From positions 1 to 9,579 of the forward strand of contig JABEUP010000024.1 in assembly GCA_013044365.1 (NCBI GenBank): a DNA stretch of 9,579 nucleotides, given 5' to 3'. This document shows positions 1 through 7,134 of the stretch, one piece after another. Position 1 is the stretch's first letter. Every line of letters starts with the position of its first letter. Origin of the DNA: Acidimicrobiaceae bacterium. GTDB taxonomy: Bacteria > Actinomycetota > Acidimicrobiia > Acidimicrobiales > Acidimicrobiaceae. Made by a program: the position numbers and the translations under genes. The notes beneath the pieces were generated by a model. It was not told the origin of the DNA. It saw only the letters and a program-made list of their open reading frames with translations, and searched no databases.

Positions 1-873
1 ATGAATTTGGCGGGCATTGCGGCACTGGTTGCGAGTAAAAATGAGAGGCTCAAATCGGAACTGTTGCCCCACGTTGCTAAAGGGGAGGTGATTTTGGTAT
101 GGTCCGCGGAGGCATGGGAAGATCAGGGTGAATTAACTGCAACGCCTGATTCCGATGGCCTTGTTCTCAGCGGCAAACTTCACTGGGTTCCATGCTTCGA
201 AGTCGGGGCCAAACTTATGCTGGTTGCCCGGGCGAAGGCACAATCCGAATCGCATCTTGTTGTCATCGATTTGTCAACCCCACAAAATGGATTGGTTGAA
301 ATTGGCCCTCTTGAGTCGGATCTCGGTCTGCGCGGGACTTTTTTGCGGACGGTATCGTTGCAAAGCGCGAACATAAAAAAAGACCAGATCATCGCCAGCG
401 GCTTCGATGTATCCGAACCGCTGCAACGGCTCCGTTCAGTTGGCCAGGTTGCAACGGCGGCTCAAGCAAATGGTTTAGCATCCGCTTCTCTTGGTCATGC
501 ACGGCGTTATGTGAGCGAGCGTTACCAGTTCGGAGTGCCCATAAGTGATTTTGAGAGCACCAGAATAATTCTCGCAACGATGGCCTTGAATCTTGCGGCG
601 GCGCGGCAACTTACTTTTGCGGCCGCGGACAAACTGGGTGCAATTGTACCGGTATGGGCGGATCGGGACAGAATCGCTGCCGATTGTGGCGCTAAATGGT
701 TCGCAACGAAGGTTGCGGTAGATGTGGCGATAGATACCGTTCAGCTCTTTGGGGGTTACGGATTTGTCAAGGATTATCCAGTAGAGCGGTTAATGCGCGA
801 TGCGAAGATGACACAGTTAATGCTGGGTACTAATCAGATCCTGGATATAGCGGACGAGATGCTTTCGCGGTGA
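1..873 (+). CDS. Acyl-CoA dehydrogenase family subunit, N-terminus outside window
   Basis: This is the FAD-binding middle and C-terminal part of an acyl-CoA dehydrogenase; the 290 visible residues compare with about 380 in the family, so roughly 100 N-terminal residues probably lie upstream. The Met at base 1 is then internal. Family marks are 'RYVSERYQFG' (about residues 167-176), 'QLFGGYGF' (FAD/dimer contact) and 'PVERLMRDAK' near the C-terminus. The expected 'EGT' catalytic triplet reads 'LGT' (Leu275), and the alternative glutamate position used by isovaleryl-CoA dehydrogenase aligns without gaps to Gly148. The usual 'TEPGAGSD'-type substrate/FAD loop is also replaced, by 'SAEAWEDQGEL'. 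Known heteromeric dehydrogenases of actinobacterial steroid catabolism pair a catalytic subunit with one lacking the base, so this may be such a partner, with the catalytic chain upstream. The family call is firm; activity and substrate are unknown. The next gene, a TetR regulator, follows on the same strand after about 200 bases. Confidence 0.9.
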   Translation: MNLAGIAALVASKNERLKSELLPHVAKGEVILVWSAEAWEDQGELTATPDSDGLVLSGKLHWVPCFEVGAKLMLVARAKAQSESHLVVIDLSTPQNGLVEIGPLESDLGLRGTFLRTVSLQSANIKKDQIIASGFDVSEPLQRLRSVGQVATAAQANGLASASLGHARRYVSERYQFGVPISDFESTRIILATMALNLAAARQLTFAAADKLGAIVPVWADRDRIAADCGAKWFATKVAVDVAIDTVQLFGGYGFVKDYPVERLMRDAKMTQLMLGTNQILDIADEMLSR

Positions 874-968
874 GGGAGCCGCTGCTTCGTTGGCTTGGCA
901 CTGGGCCAAAAATATTTGCCGGCGGGTAAAACTGGTTTTGGCTGGACAACACGGATGGAGAGGTGCAG

Positions 969-1010
969 ATGCAGGCAGGGACAACTAATTTGGTGGAACG
1001 CGGAAAATAA
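969..1010 (+). CDS. Possible 13-residue leader peptide before the TetR gene
   Basis: A very short reading frame starts with ATG at 969 and ends with TAA at 1008-1010, coding for 'MQAGTTNLVERGK'. A good ribosome-binding sequence, GGAGAGG (957-963), sits five bases ahead of it. It ends 78 bases before the preferred TetR start. It could be a translated leader, a remnant of a lost gene, or chance. No amino-acid bias of an attenuator type is visible. Confidence 0.2.
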   Translation: MQAGTTNLVERGK

Positions 1011-1073
1011 ATTGATGGATGAACTACGCGGAATGATTTGTGGACTTGATGTCGCGGGCACGAGGGCGGTTTC

Positions 1074-1080
1074 GAGGTGG
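1074..1080 (+). promoter_or_regulatory. Ribosome binding site deciding the TetR start
   Basis: GAGGTGG, eight bases before ATG 1089. It overlaps the alternative GTG start at 1077, which argues against that longer start. Confidence 0.6.
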
Positions 1081-1088
1081 TGTTTTGC

Positions 1089-1763
1089 ATGACCCAGTCA
1101 GACGGACCCATTGGGAATCTTGAAGGCATGGAGGCGGTGCGAGCGGCTCGCATTGAATGGCGGTTGGGGCAGATTCTCTCTGCTGCCACCAAGCTCCTAT
1201 CTGAACAGGGTTTTCAGAAGATGTTGATCACTGACCTGGCCAGAGAGGCCGGAGTTAGCGTAGGCACAATTTATCAATATGTCAATACCAAAGAAGACAT
1301 ACTTCTGCTGGTGGTCAATGACATCATTGAGTCATACCGCAGGGAGGTTCCTGCGGCAATGGAGGGTATCGAGGATCCGGTGGAGCGTCTTGCCGCAGGT
1401 TTCAGTGCCTACTGTTTGGTTGTTGATTCCCATCGGACAGGTGCTTTATTGGCCTATCAGGAGAGCAAGAGCATGTCTCGAGTGGGCCGTGAAAGACTCA
1501 TGCAATTAGAAGTCGAAACCAATTCATATTTCTCCGACTGTATTCGGGACGGCGTGAGAACAGGAAAGTTTGTCCCGGTTGATCCGGCGGTTGTTTCAGC
1601 AACGCTCACAATGATGGCCCATATGTGGGCACTTAAGCACTGGTATCTGAGCGCCATGTTCGATGTGAATTCCTATACCAGGAACCAGCTATCACTAATT
1701 ACCAAAGCACTGGTGGCAGTCGAATTTCAAAATGGCTATGCGCATTTGGTCGACCACATCTAA
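1089..1763 (+). CDS. TetR/AcrR-family transcriptional regulator
   Basis: This 224-residue protein has the TetR layout: an N-terminal DNA-binding domain followed by a helical ligand and dimer domain. The helix-turn-helix spans roughly residues 25-60 and carries the family signature, 'TDLAREAGVSVGTIYQYV' followed by 'TKEDILLLV'. The ligand domain is not informative by eye, although regulators of fatty-acid, sterol and aromatic catabolism often have this size. ATG 1089 is preferred because GAGGTGG (1074-1080) stands eight bases before it; a GTG at 1077 would add four residues but overlaps that site. The gene lies downstream of the acyl-CoA dehydrogenase and convergent with the six-gene minus-strand operon, so it may control either. 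A perfect TetR-like palindrome occurs at 7135-7151; no copy was seen before this gene. The effector is unknown; an acyl-CoA intermediate is a guess. Confidence 0.92.
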   Translation: MTQSDGPIGNLEGMEAVRAARIEWRLGQILSAATKLLSEQGFQKMLITDLAREAGVSVGTIYQYVNTKEDILLLVVNDIIESYRREVPAAMEGIEDPVERLAAGFSAYCLVVDSHRTGALLAYQESKSMSRVGRERLMQLEVETNSYFSDCIRDGVRTGKFVPVDPAVVSATLTMMAHMWALKHWYLSAMFDVNSYTRNQLSLITKALVAVEFQNGYAHLVDHI

Positions 1764-1892
1764 AGGTAATACGAAATATCTGTCCGGAGCCATAGTGACC
1801 GGCCACCATAGGGAAGTGAAGTTAGGGACTGGGACGAATAGCTAGCCGGCTCACGGGATGACGGATCGGAATAAGAGCGGTAAAGTAATAAC

Positions 1893-2540
1893 TCAGATTT
1901 TGCTTAGCGGGACTCCAACTTCGATTAAATCGGAGGCGATAACTCCGCGAGCGAGCTCGATTACGGTAAAAGCGTCTCCCGAAGGCTCAAAGATGCCGTA
2001 TTCGGTGTAGACCCTTTTCACAACACCGGACGCTGTGAGCGGATGCCGGCAGTGAGCTACAAGTTTTGATGCTCCGTCGTTTGCAAATAGGCTGGTTATT
2101 ATCCAAACCCGCCGGGCTCCATGTGCCAGATCAGCCGCACCTCCTATTCCGGCTATCTTCTTACCGCTCAGGCGCCAGTTAGCCAGATCCCCGGCGATGC
2201 TGACCTCGTACGCACCCATCAAAGCGAGATCAAGGCGTCCACCGCGAATTAACACGAACGAAGTAGCGCTGTCGATGAATGATCCACCGGCTACTATCGT
2301 CGCGAATCCTTTTCCGGCATCGATAACCTCGGGATCCTCCAGACCCGGCGCCGGAGAAGGGCCAAGTCCAACGATTCCATTTTCGCTATGCAGCGTTACG
2401 CCACGATTAGTTAGTGGTTCAACCGCAACCTGCGGCAAACCAACGCCCACATTTATCATCCAGCTGTCCTGAACGTCGTGTGCGACCTTGGCGCCCACTT
2501 CCTTCATCGACCACAAATTGAAATCAGTACCGTCTTTCAC
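1893..2540 (-). CDS. 3-oxoacid/glutaconate-type CoA-transferase, subunit B
   Basis: This 215-residue protein is the catalytic beta subunit of a family I CoA-transferase, which moves CoA between a donor thioester and an organic acid by way of a glutamyl-CoA intermediate. The signature 'SENG' holds the predicted catalytic Glu53. Further family stretches are 'INVGVGLP' near residue 30, 'GGSFIDSATSF', 'IRGGRLDLALMGAYEV', 'GDLANW' and 'HPLTASGVVKRVYTE'. Length matches ScoB, PcaJ and AtoA-type subunits (about 210-220). The GTG start at 2540 overlaps the amidohydrolase stop in GTGA, which indicates coupled translation; Met12 (2507) is a weaker alternative with no clear ribosome site. Its subunit A partner is two genes upstream, with the amidohydrolase between. 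The substrate cannot be read from sequence; 3-oxoacids such as acetoacetate or 3-oxoadipate are typical for the nearest relatives. It is the last gene of the operon; no convincing terminator follows in 1764-1892. Confidence 0.92.
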   Translation of the reverse strand: MKDGTDFNLWSMKEVGAKVAHDVQDSWMINVGVGLPQVAVEPLTNRGVTLHSENGIVGLGPSPAPGLEDPEVIDAGKGFATIVAGGSFIDSATSFVLIRGGRLDLALMGAYEVSIAGDLANWRLSGKKIAGIGGAADLAHGARRVWIITSLFANDGASKLVAHCRHPLTASGVVKRVYTEYGIFEPSGDAFTVIELARGVIASDLIEVGVPLSKI

Positions 2541-3427
2541 TTTGCCAGGCCCAGTATCCGCAGGGCATTGTCACGGAGAACCTTGGACCGTACCTCATCC
2601 TTCAGATTTAGTTGTCCGAACTCGTCTAGCCACCGTCGGGGAGGGAATAAGGGAAAATCTGAGCCGAAGAGAAACTTTTCCGGAATGACGCTGTTCATAT
2701 AGCGTATGGTGGTTTCCGGAAAGTATTTGGGTGACCAACCGGAGAGGTCAATGTATACGTTACCCTTATGGCGCGCCACTGCGACGAGTTCCTCATGCCA
2801 TGGCCATCCGGGATGCGCAGCAATGATTGTGAGATCGCGAAATTCCGCCGCAATGTCGTCCATTGCTGGAAACGGCCTGCCGTATTTGAGTTGCAGGCCT
2901 CTGCCACCAGGCGAGCCATTGCCAATGGCTGTGATGCCGGTGTGAAAGATGACGATCAATCCCAAGCTCTCGCAAAGTTCCCAAAGAGGGTAGTATCGCT
3001 TTTTACCTGGCGAGAAGCGTTGCGTTATTGGTTGGAATTTCATTCCGGTCATCCCGAGGCTCTTGCAGCGTTCAATTTCAGTGAGCGCCGCGTCGCCTTT
3101 TCTGGGGTCCACTGACCCAAAGCCAATCAGCCGACCCTGAGATTGGTTAGCGAGAATCGCCACCTCATCGTTGGAAATCTTTAGCCCGGTGGTAGTCTCG
3201 GCGTCGACATCGAAGATCACCGCGATCCCGTTTAGGTCTTTGTAGACATCGGAGATCTCTTTGGGAGCTTCTTTCGGGGTTCCAAAAAGACGTTTAGCAT
3301 CCTCATTACGGTCCTGAGCCTGCGTTTTGCGGTCCCCGGTATGCACGTGGGCATGAACATCAACTATTTCGATTTGGCTGTAATCGATTTGAGAAGAGCT
3401 AGCCAATTGCGTCTTCATGCTGCTCAT
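2537..3427 (-). CDS. Amidohydrolase-2 family metal-dependent hydrolase/decarboxylase
   Basis: A 296-residue TIM-barrel protein of the amidohydrolase-2 (ACMSD-like) family, whose members decarboxylate, hydrate or hydrolyse carboxylated substrates with a divalent metal. Predicted metal and catalytic residues are all present: the HxH pair His25/His27 in 'VDVHAHVH', His162 in 'IFHTG', His205 in 'AAHPGWPW' and Asp256 in 'FGSDFP'. 'GMTGMKFQP' (125-133) is also typical. No signal peptide is seen, so it should be cytoplasmic. The ATG at 3427 has a strong GGAGG seven bases ahead. It overlaps the CoA-transferase A stop (ATGA) and its own stop overlaps the subunit B start (GTGA). Its place between two subunits of one enzyme implies that its product or substrate is the acid handled by the CoA-transferase. 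Family members in aromatic and pyridine catabolism act on ring-cleavage products, but no specific substrate can be assigned. Catalytic competence is likely. Confidence 0.9.
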   Translation of the reverse strand: MSSMKTQLASSSQIDYSQIEIVDVHAHVHTGDRKTQAQDRNEDAKRLFGTPKEAPKEISDVYKDLNGIAVIFDVDAETTTGLKISNDEVAILANQSQGRLIGFGSVDPRKGDAALTEIERCKSLGMTGMKFQPITQRFSPGKKRYYPLWELCESLGLIVIFHTGITAIGNGSPGGRGLQLKYGRPFPAMDDIAAEFRDLTIIAAHPGWPWHEELVAVARHKGNVYIDLSGWSPKYFPETTIRYMNSVIPEKFLFGSDFPLFPPRRWLDEFGQLNLKDEVRSKVLRDNALRILGLAK

Positions 3428-4074
3428 TTTCCTACCTCCACCAGTCTGTCTACAAATGCCCCTGAAGTGTGTATCGAATCGGGATCCAGATACCCGTCAA
3501 TTATTTCAGATACCTCGACGATTACAATTGGTGCAGCCATCGCCATAACTGAATTGAAATTACGTGCCGCATGACGGTAGATAAGATTTCCCGCTTGATC
3601 GGCTTTCCATGCCTTTATGAGTGCAAAATCAGCCATGATGGGTTTGCATACCGCATACTGCTTGCCATCAAGGTCAATCAATGGCTTACCGGCAACAAGT
3701 TCCGTGCCAAGTCCGACCTGAGTTAGAAATCCACCGAGTCCAGCGCCGGCGGTCCGGATCCTTTCCACGAGAGTACCTTGCGGTTCCAGCTCAAGCTCTG
3801 CCTCCCCGCGGTCAAGGACTTCCAGGAATCCTTTAGAGGTTGGTCCCAAAGGATACGAGCAGACCACCTTTCTCACGCCACCGTATGCGAACAAGGCTTC
3901 GTGCCCGGCGTTATTGGCAACCACAGTAAGGCCTTTTACCTTTCTGTCCGCCAGGCCGGATATCAGATTGTGAGGATACCCGGCTCCACCGAATCCGCCG
4001 CACATGATCGTGGCACCATCGTTTATGTCCGCCAGTGCTTCCGTGGATGTCGCATAGATTCTGGTTTTACTCAT
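3424..4074 (-). CDS. 3-oxoacid/glutaconate-type CoA-transferase, subunit A
   Basis: This 216-residue alpha subunit belongs to the family I CoA-transferases and pairs with the subunit B gene at 1893-2540. The family glycine-rich motif is seen in 'GGFGGAGYPHNLI' near the N-terminus. 'GFLTQVGLGTEL' in the middle and 'ADFALIKAWKADQAGNLIYR' followed by 'ARNFN' match ScoA/PcaI-type subunits well. The frame stays open to a GTG at 4137, but the 21 extra residues do not look like the family start. The protein beginning 'MSKTRIYATSTEAL' at ATG 4074 does, with AGAAG five bases before it. The stop overlaps the amidohydrolase start by four bases. It lies about 115 bases after the carboxyltransferase-like gene. 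The complex should be cytoplasmic and may activate an acid made by the upstream enzymes; whether the acid is a 3-oxoacid is inference. Confidence 0.92.
   Translation of the reverse strand: MSKTRIYATSTEALADINDGATIMCGGFGGAGYPHNLISGLADRKVKGLTVVANNAGHEALFAYGGVRKVVCSYPLGPTSKGFLEVLDRGEAELELEPQGTLVERIRTAGAGLGGFLTQVGLGTELVAGKPLIDLDGKQYAVCKPIMADFALIKAWKADQAGNLIYRHAARNFNSVMAMAAPIVIVEVSEIIDGYLDPDSIHTSGAFVDRLVEVGK
3435..3439 (-). promoter_or_regulatory. Ribosome binding site of the amidohydrolase gene
   Basis: GGAGG on the minus strand, seven bases before ATG 3427. It lies inside the end of the CoA-transferase A coding region, so the amidohydrolase can be re-initiated despite the 4-base overlap. Confidence 0.65.
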
Positions 4075-4188
4075 AACATCTTCTGTCGCGGTAGGGCAAT
4101 GAATCTGACCTTTCTCTGTGTATGTCATACCTACCACTGAGGTCGGTACTTATCTTGCGTTGCGGATCGAAAAAAGATGCGGGCTCGG

Positions 4189-5676
4189 TCACGGTGCGTA
4201 GTCCCCAATAGCTCTGCCTTCAAGGATAAGAGACAGTCCTGGCTGCTGGATCGTGACGTGGCGCAGATCTTTGCGCTTGACCAAAGTTTTCACTAGTTCA
4301 AGGAGCGGACGTCCGTCGGTAGAGTAATCCCTGAATGGCCCGGCCTCCCTCATGGCGTTGACGTCCCCTTCTCCGCCGACCGCAAACCTGAGCAACAATT
4401 CGTCATCGGAAATACCGCTACCTCCGAAGGATTCCCTTACTTCCTCCAAGGTGGGTTCCGGGTATTGGATTTCGGCCAGACTGTCTGCCCTTGGCCTATC
4501 CAAAATGATGGCTCTGGCTTCGTTGCTGACTCCGCCGCTCGCTTCTTCGCCATAGAAGCCAAGCACGTATTTGATCAGTTCGTCGGTAACAACTTTATAC
4601 CGTTCCCCTGAGAAGACATTTATCGTTGCCTGGCTGACGACAAATTGTGAATATGGCGTGACCATGATTGGGTAACCCAGATCCCGTCTTACCCGGATGC
4701 TCTCTTCCAGCACCGCCGGTAAACGCTGCTCCATATTCATTTTCCTGAGCTGATGACGAAGATTGGATATTACTCCGCCCGGTACCTGGTGCACGTATTG
4801 GTTGCAGTCATATTCCAGCGGACGGCCTAGAGGAAGCTTCTCCTGAAGCGCAATTCGGTGCAGAACCTCGGAGGCCCTTTTGAGCGGCTCCTCTTCGATC
4901 AGTGTCTCATAGCCGAGAGCACGCAAATTGCCGGCAATATTGAACACTGACGGTTGGGAAGAACCATTGGCAAGGGGCGGTACTGCCGTGTGAACAGTTG
5001 TAACACCGGCTTCCACGGCAGCTATTACCGACACGGGTCCAAGACCTGTGGTGCAGTGGGTGTGGTACTCGAGAGGTAAACCTTGAAGCGCGCCAAGGAT
5101 TGCCGGAACGATTGTTTTTGCTCGATCGGGTGTCATTAATCCACCCGGATCCTTGAGGTAGACCAGGTCAGCACCAATTGCGAGCGCTTCTTTGGCCTTT
5201 TGGGCGTAATACTCATTTGTATGCCGCGGCGACTCAGTAAAGACAAGCGCCACCACGACTTCCAACCCGGCCTCATGGGCAAATCGGACTGCGGGAATAA
5301 TGCGGCCGCCCATATCATTTGAGGCATGCATTATATGTACCCGTTGTATGCCGTTTGCAGCCAATCGGTCGAGATGGAGTTTCATGATCGAATAGGGAGC
5401 TATGCCGAAGGTGGCTGGGGCACTTGATCCGCTCATAGCTGCCAGACGGGTATTTGAAAGCGCTTTTGACGCGAGCCGTATTCGCTCCCAAGGATCCTCG
5501 TGAAGTTCCCTGATGCACTTTTTAAAGTGACTGGCACCTATGACTTCGACTGCCGTGAATCCCGCCTCGTCTAAATCTTTGGCCACGGCAAGCATCATTC
5601 CAGTTCGCATACCCTCTGCCCACAAGCTGGCATGGCCATCCCTGAAAGTGGTATCTGTGAAGCGTATTTCGCCCAT
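4189..5676 (-). CDS. Carboxyltransferase-domain protein related to pyruvate carboxylase subunit B, no biotin domain
   Basis: This 495-residue protein has the HMGL-like TIM barrel plus PYC/OADA domain of pyruvate carboxylase and oxaloacetate decarboxylase. Family marks are 'TDTTFRDGHASLW' (7-19), 'HEDPWERIR' (59-67), 'YLKDPGG' with the lysine normally carboxylated (Lys175), 'YHTHC' with metal ligands His205/His207, 'SSQPS' (239-243), 'YVHQVPGGVISNL' and 'VTPYSQFVVSQA'. Several substrate-site positions differ. 'DAHQS' is 'DGHAS'. The arginine-containing 'LRG' that binds pyruvate aligns with 'MSG' (81-83). 'HTHDTSG' is 'HTHCTTG', and the catalytic Thr of 'TSQPS' is Ser239. The C-terminal 35 residues resemble the linker before a biotinyl domain, but the protein stops there and no 'AMKM' biotin motif was found in the window. 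It may use a carrier encoded elsewhere, or may be a lyase or aldolase rather than a biotin enzyme. ATG 5676 is the only standard start after the in-frame TAG. Confidence 0.85.
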   Translation of the reverse strand: MGEIRFTDTTFRDGHASLWAEGMRTGMMLAVAKDLDEAGFTAVEVIGASHFKKCIRELHEDPWERIRLASKALSNTRLAAMSGSSAPATFGIAPYSIMKLHLDRLAANGIQRVHIMHASNDMGGRIIPAVRFAHEAGLEVVVALVFTESPRHTNEYYAQKAKEALAIGADLVYLKDPGGLMTPDRAKTIVPAILGALQGLPLEYHTHCTTGLGPVSVIAAVEAGVTTVHTAVPPLANGSSQPSVFNIAGNLRALGYETLIEEEPLKRASEVLHRIALQEKLPLGRPLEYDCNQYVHQVPGGVISNLRHQLRKMNMEQRLPAVLEESIRVRRDLGYPIMVTPYSQFVVSQATINVFSGERYKVVTDELIKYVLGFYGEEASGGVSNEARAIILDRPRADSLAEIQYPEPTLEEVRESFGGSGISDDELLLRFAVGGEGDVNAMREAGPFRDYSTDGRPLLELVKTLVKRKDLRHVTIQQPGLSLILEGRAIGDYAP

Positions 5677-5938
5677 GGCCCCCCGCGCCGCAGCCTTTTG
5701 CTCGTCGAAGTCGGCAAATTGAAACCGCCGATTTATTAGCTACCCCTAAGTTCCTGCAATATTGATTTCTAGATTATCAAGTGAGCCGCTTTGGACCTAC
5801 TGCGCCAAGAGCTGGTTTCCCCGAAAATTGGTTACCTGTATCAAAGTACTATCTTCCGGTTGCCAAATGTCGGGTCCCGGCAGAATGAAGCTACGAAAAC
5901 GCACCAATTTAATAAATGCCTGGATTGCGCTTGTCTTG
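5677..5938. other. Gap inside the operon with no supported gene
   Basis: These 262 bases separate the cupin gene from the carboxyltransferase-like gene. Short frames on both strands give no recognisable protein. On the minus strand there is a GATAAT box but no matching -35 box at proper spacing, and a small 5-base stem (TCGGC/GCCGA at 5711-5715 and 5727-5731). An internal promoter or mRNA processing site is possible but not shown. Confidence 0.4.
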
Positions 5939-7018
5939 TTACCCGCCGACATTGATATCGGCCATGTTTGGCTTGATTTCCGTCTCTCGCAGCGCTTCAA
6001 GGTAAAGTTTGTGAATCTTGGGATTTTGATCCTCGTACTCGATCTGACGGCCACCATCTTTGATGCTGACGTCCATGCCTAAGTACTGCTTGCGCTTGTC
6101 CTCGCTAAAGGGGTAACGAAGTCCTCCAAATGCCACGGCAAGGTAACGGGCGGGTTCGGGACTCGTGTTGAAGTGCTGGTGAAACTGCAGATCATCGGGA
6201 GCATAAAGACTCCCGTGTTTCCAATCGAAACGGACGAATTCTTGGTCGGCCGCATACCAGAAAAGCGAATAACCGTGTCCGGTGACAGGGAAGATATGGA
6301 AGTCAGCTCCATGTCTGTGCGCCTTTTTGTAGGTTCCTACCGGCATCTCAGAGCAGTGGACATGCATGGTTTCATCAGCCATTGCAAACATCATTGAGGA
6401 TCCCCCAGCACCTCTTTCTTTCCACTGACGCAGCTCAAATACGCTGAGATCCGGCACGAAGTTTGTTTCCCACATGTGACGTCCCGGTCTAACGTCAATA
6501 AAGTCTCCCTCTCCTTCGAAATATCTGGGATCGCCAATGCGTTCCGTGAATTCAAAAGGGTTACTGAAAATGAACTCCATATTGCGGAACATTTTCATTA
6601 CCATCGGCAGATTTGTTGTCGATACAAGACGGACAGACTTACTGCCACTGGTGTTGAAATGCCTGTAACTGGAATTTAGGGGAATTGCGAAGAGGCTTTT
6701 CGGCCCCCATTCGAACGAATGATGCACCTTGCCCGGGCCCTGTATGGTTGTGCTTCCGTGTCCGTCGAGCACATAGATTACTTCTTCGAACAAGTGCCTT
6801 TGCGGTTCAGTCGATCCTCCGGCTGGTATTTCGAGCACATAGGTATCCAAGAAGTCTCCACGCCCGGCAACCAGGGCAATCGCCCCGCTAGCTCCCAACC
6901 TGGACCACGGCTTGACATCCAGATGGAGCAGGTCAAAGCCAAACCCTTCATGGACAGGGATCCCTTCGTTATGTGCCCAGTCCAGGTAGGGATCTACAAG
7001 GATTCTTGGTTCAGTCAT
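5939..7018 (-). CDS. Two-domain cupin protein
   Basis: A 359-residue soluble protein with two cupin barrels in tandem. Similar proteins are, from memory, sometimes labelled ethanolamine ammonia-lyase activating proteins; I see nothing here that supports that role. The layout resembles bicupin dioxygenases of the gentisate type, but no function is assigned. Barrel 1 has 'PQRHLFEEVIYVLDG' (72-86), with Gln73 where the first metal His is expected, then His75, Glu79 and a later 'YRHFN' (His119). Barrel 2 has 'KKAHRHGADFHIF' (230-242), with His233 and His235 intact but His240 where the metal Glu is expected, then 'FHQHFN' (His279/His281). Barrel 2 therefore looks like the metal site. ATG 7018 is chosen because GAAGGGG (7027-7033) is eight bases before it; ATG 7024 is too close to that site and GTG 7064-7066 adds unconserved-looking residues. 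A TetR-like palindrome stands about 117 bases upstream. The role as an oxygenase is inference. Confidence 0.85.
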   Translation of the reverse strand: MTEPRILVDPYLDWAHNEGIPVHEGFGFDLLHLDVKPWSRLGASGAIALVAGRGDFLDTYVLEIPAGGSTEPQRHLFEEVIYVLDGHGSTTIQGPGKVHHSFEWGPKSLFAIPLNSSYRHFNTSGSKSVRLVSTTNLPMVMKMFRNMEFIFSNPFEFTERIGDPRYFEGEGDFIDVRPGRHMWETNFVPDLSVFELRQWKERGAGGSSMMFAMADETMHVHCSEMPVGTYKKAHRHGADFHIFPVTGHGYSLFWYAADQEFVRFDWKHGSLYAPDDLQFHQHFNTSPEPARYLAVAFGGLRYPFSEDKRKQYLGMDVSIKDGGRQIEYEDQNPKIHKLYLEALRETEIKPNMADINVGG

Positions 7019-7026
7019 TGTCATTT

Positions 7027-7033
7027 CCCCTTC
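7027..7033 (-). promoter_or_regulatory. Ribosome binding site deciding the cupin start
   Basis: GAAGGGG on the minus strand, eight bases before ATG 7018 but only two before ATG 7024, which favours the shorter protein. Confidence 0.55.
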
Positions 7034-7134
7034 AAAACCTATTTTGCCAACGACGACATGTTTCACTGGTATGACACAGTTTGATCTATAACTAGGTCCA
7101 AATCAAGCGATCGGCTATTCCGGATTCATGGAAT

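Noticed and set aside
895..909. Small hairpin TTGGC/GCCAA after the dehydrogenase gene
   Set aside because: Only five pairs, and followed by A residues rather than the T run needed for a plus-strand terminator.
895..1092. 65-codon plus-strand frame between the dehydrogenase and TetR genes
   Set aside because: TTG start without a ribosome site, overlaps the TetR start, and the product looks random.
1764..1892. Convergent gap searched for a shared terminator
   Set aside because: Only a repeated CATAG and an 8-base palindrome (AGCCGGCT) were seen; no stem with a T tract on either strand.
4075..4137. 21-residue N-terminal extension of CoA-transferase subunit A from GTG 4137
   Set aside because: The added residues do not resemble the family, while ATG 4074 begins exactly at the usual start.
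3778..4140. 120-codon plus-strand frame opposite CoA-transferase subunit A
   Set aside because: It is an antisense shadow of a clearly conserved gene with no ribosome site.
4075..4188. Remnant of a biotinyl domain after the carboxyltransferase-like gene
   Set aside because: The frame after the stop continues only 12 codons to the next stop and shows no biotin motif.
4222..4236. GAGACAG sequence similar to one arm of the 7135-7151 palindrome
   Set aside because: It lies inside a coding region and lacks the second arm.
5900..5938. Possible terminator just after the cupin gene on the minus strand
   Set aside because: The stem needs a bulge and a G-U pair and the T run is only four; too weak to call.
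5797..6057. 86-codon minus-strand frame at the end of the cupin gene
   Set aside because: It mostly shadows the cupin gene in another frame and has no family resemblance.
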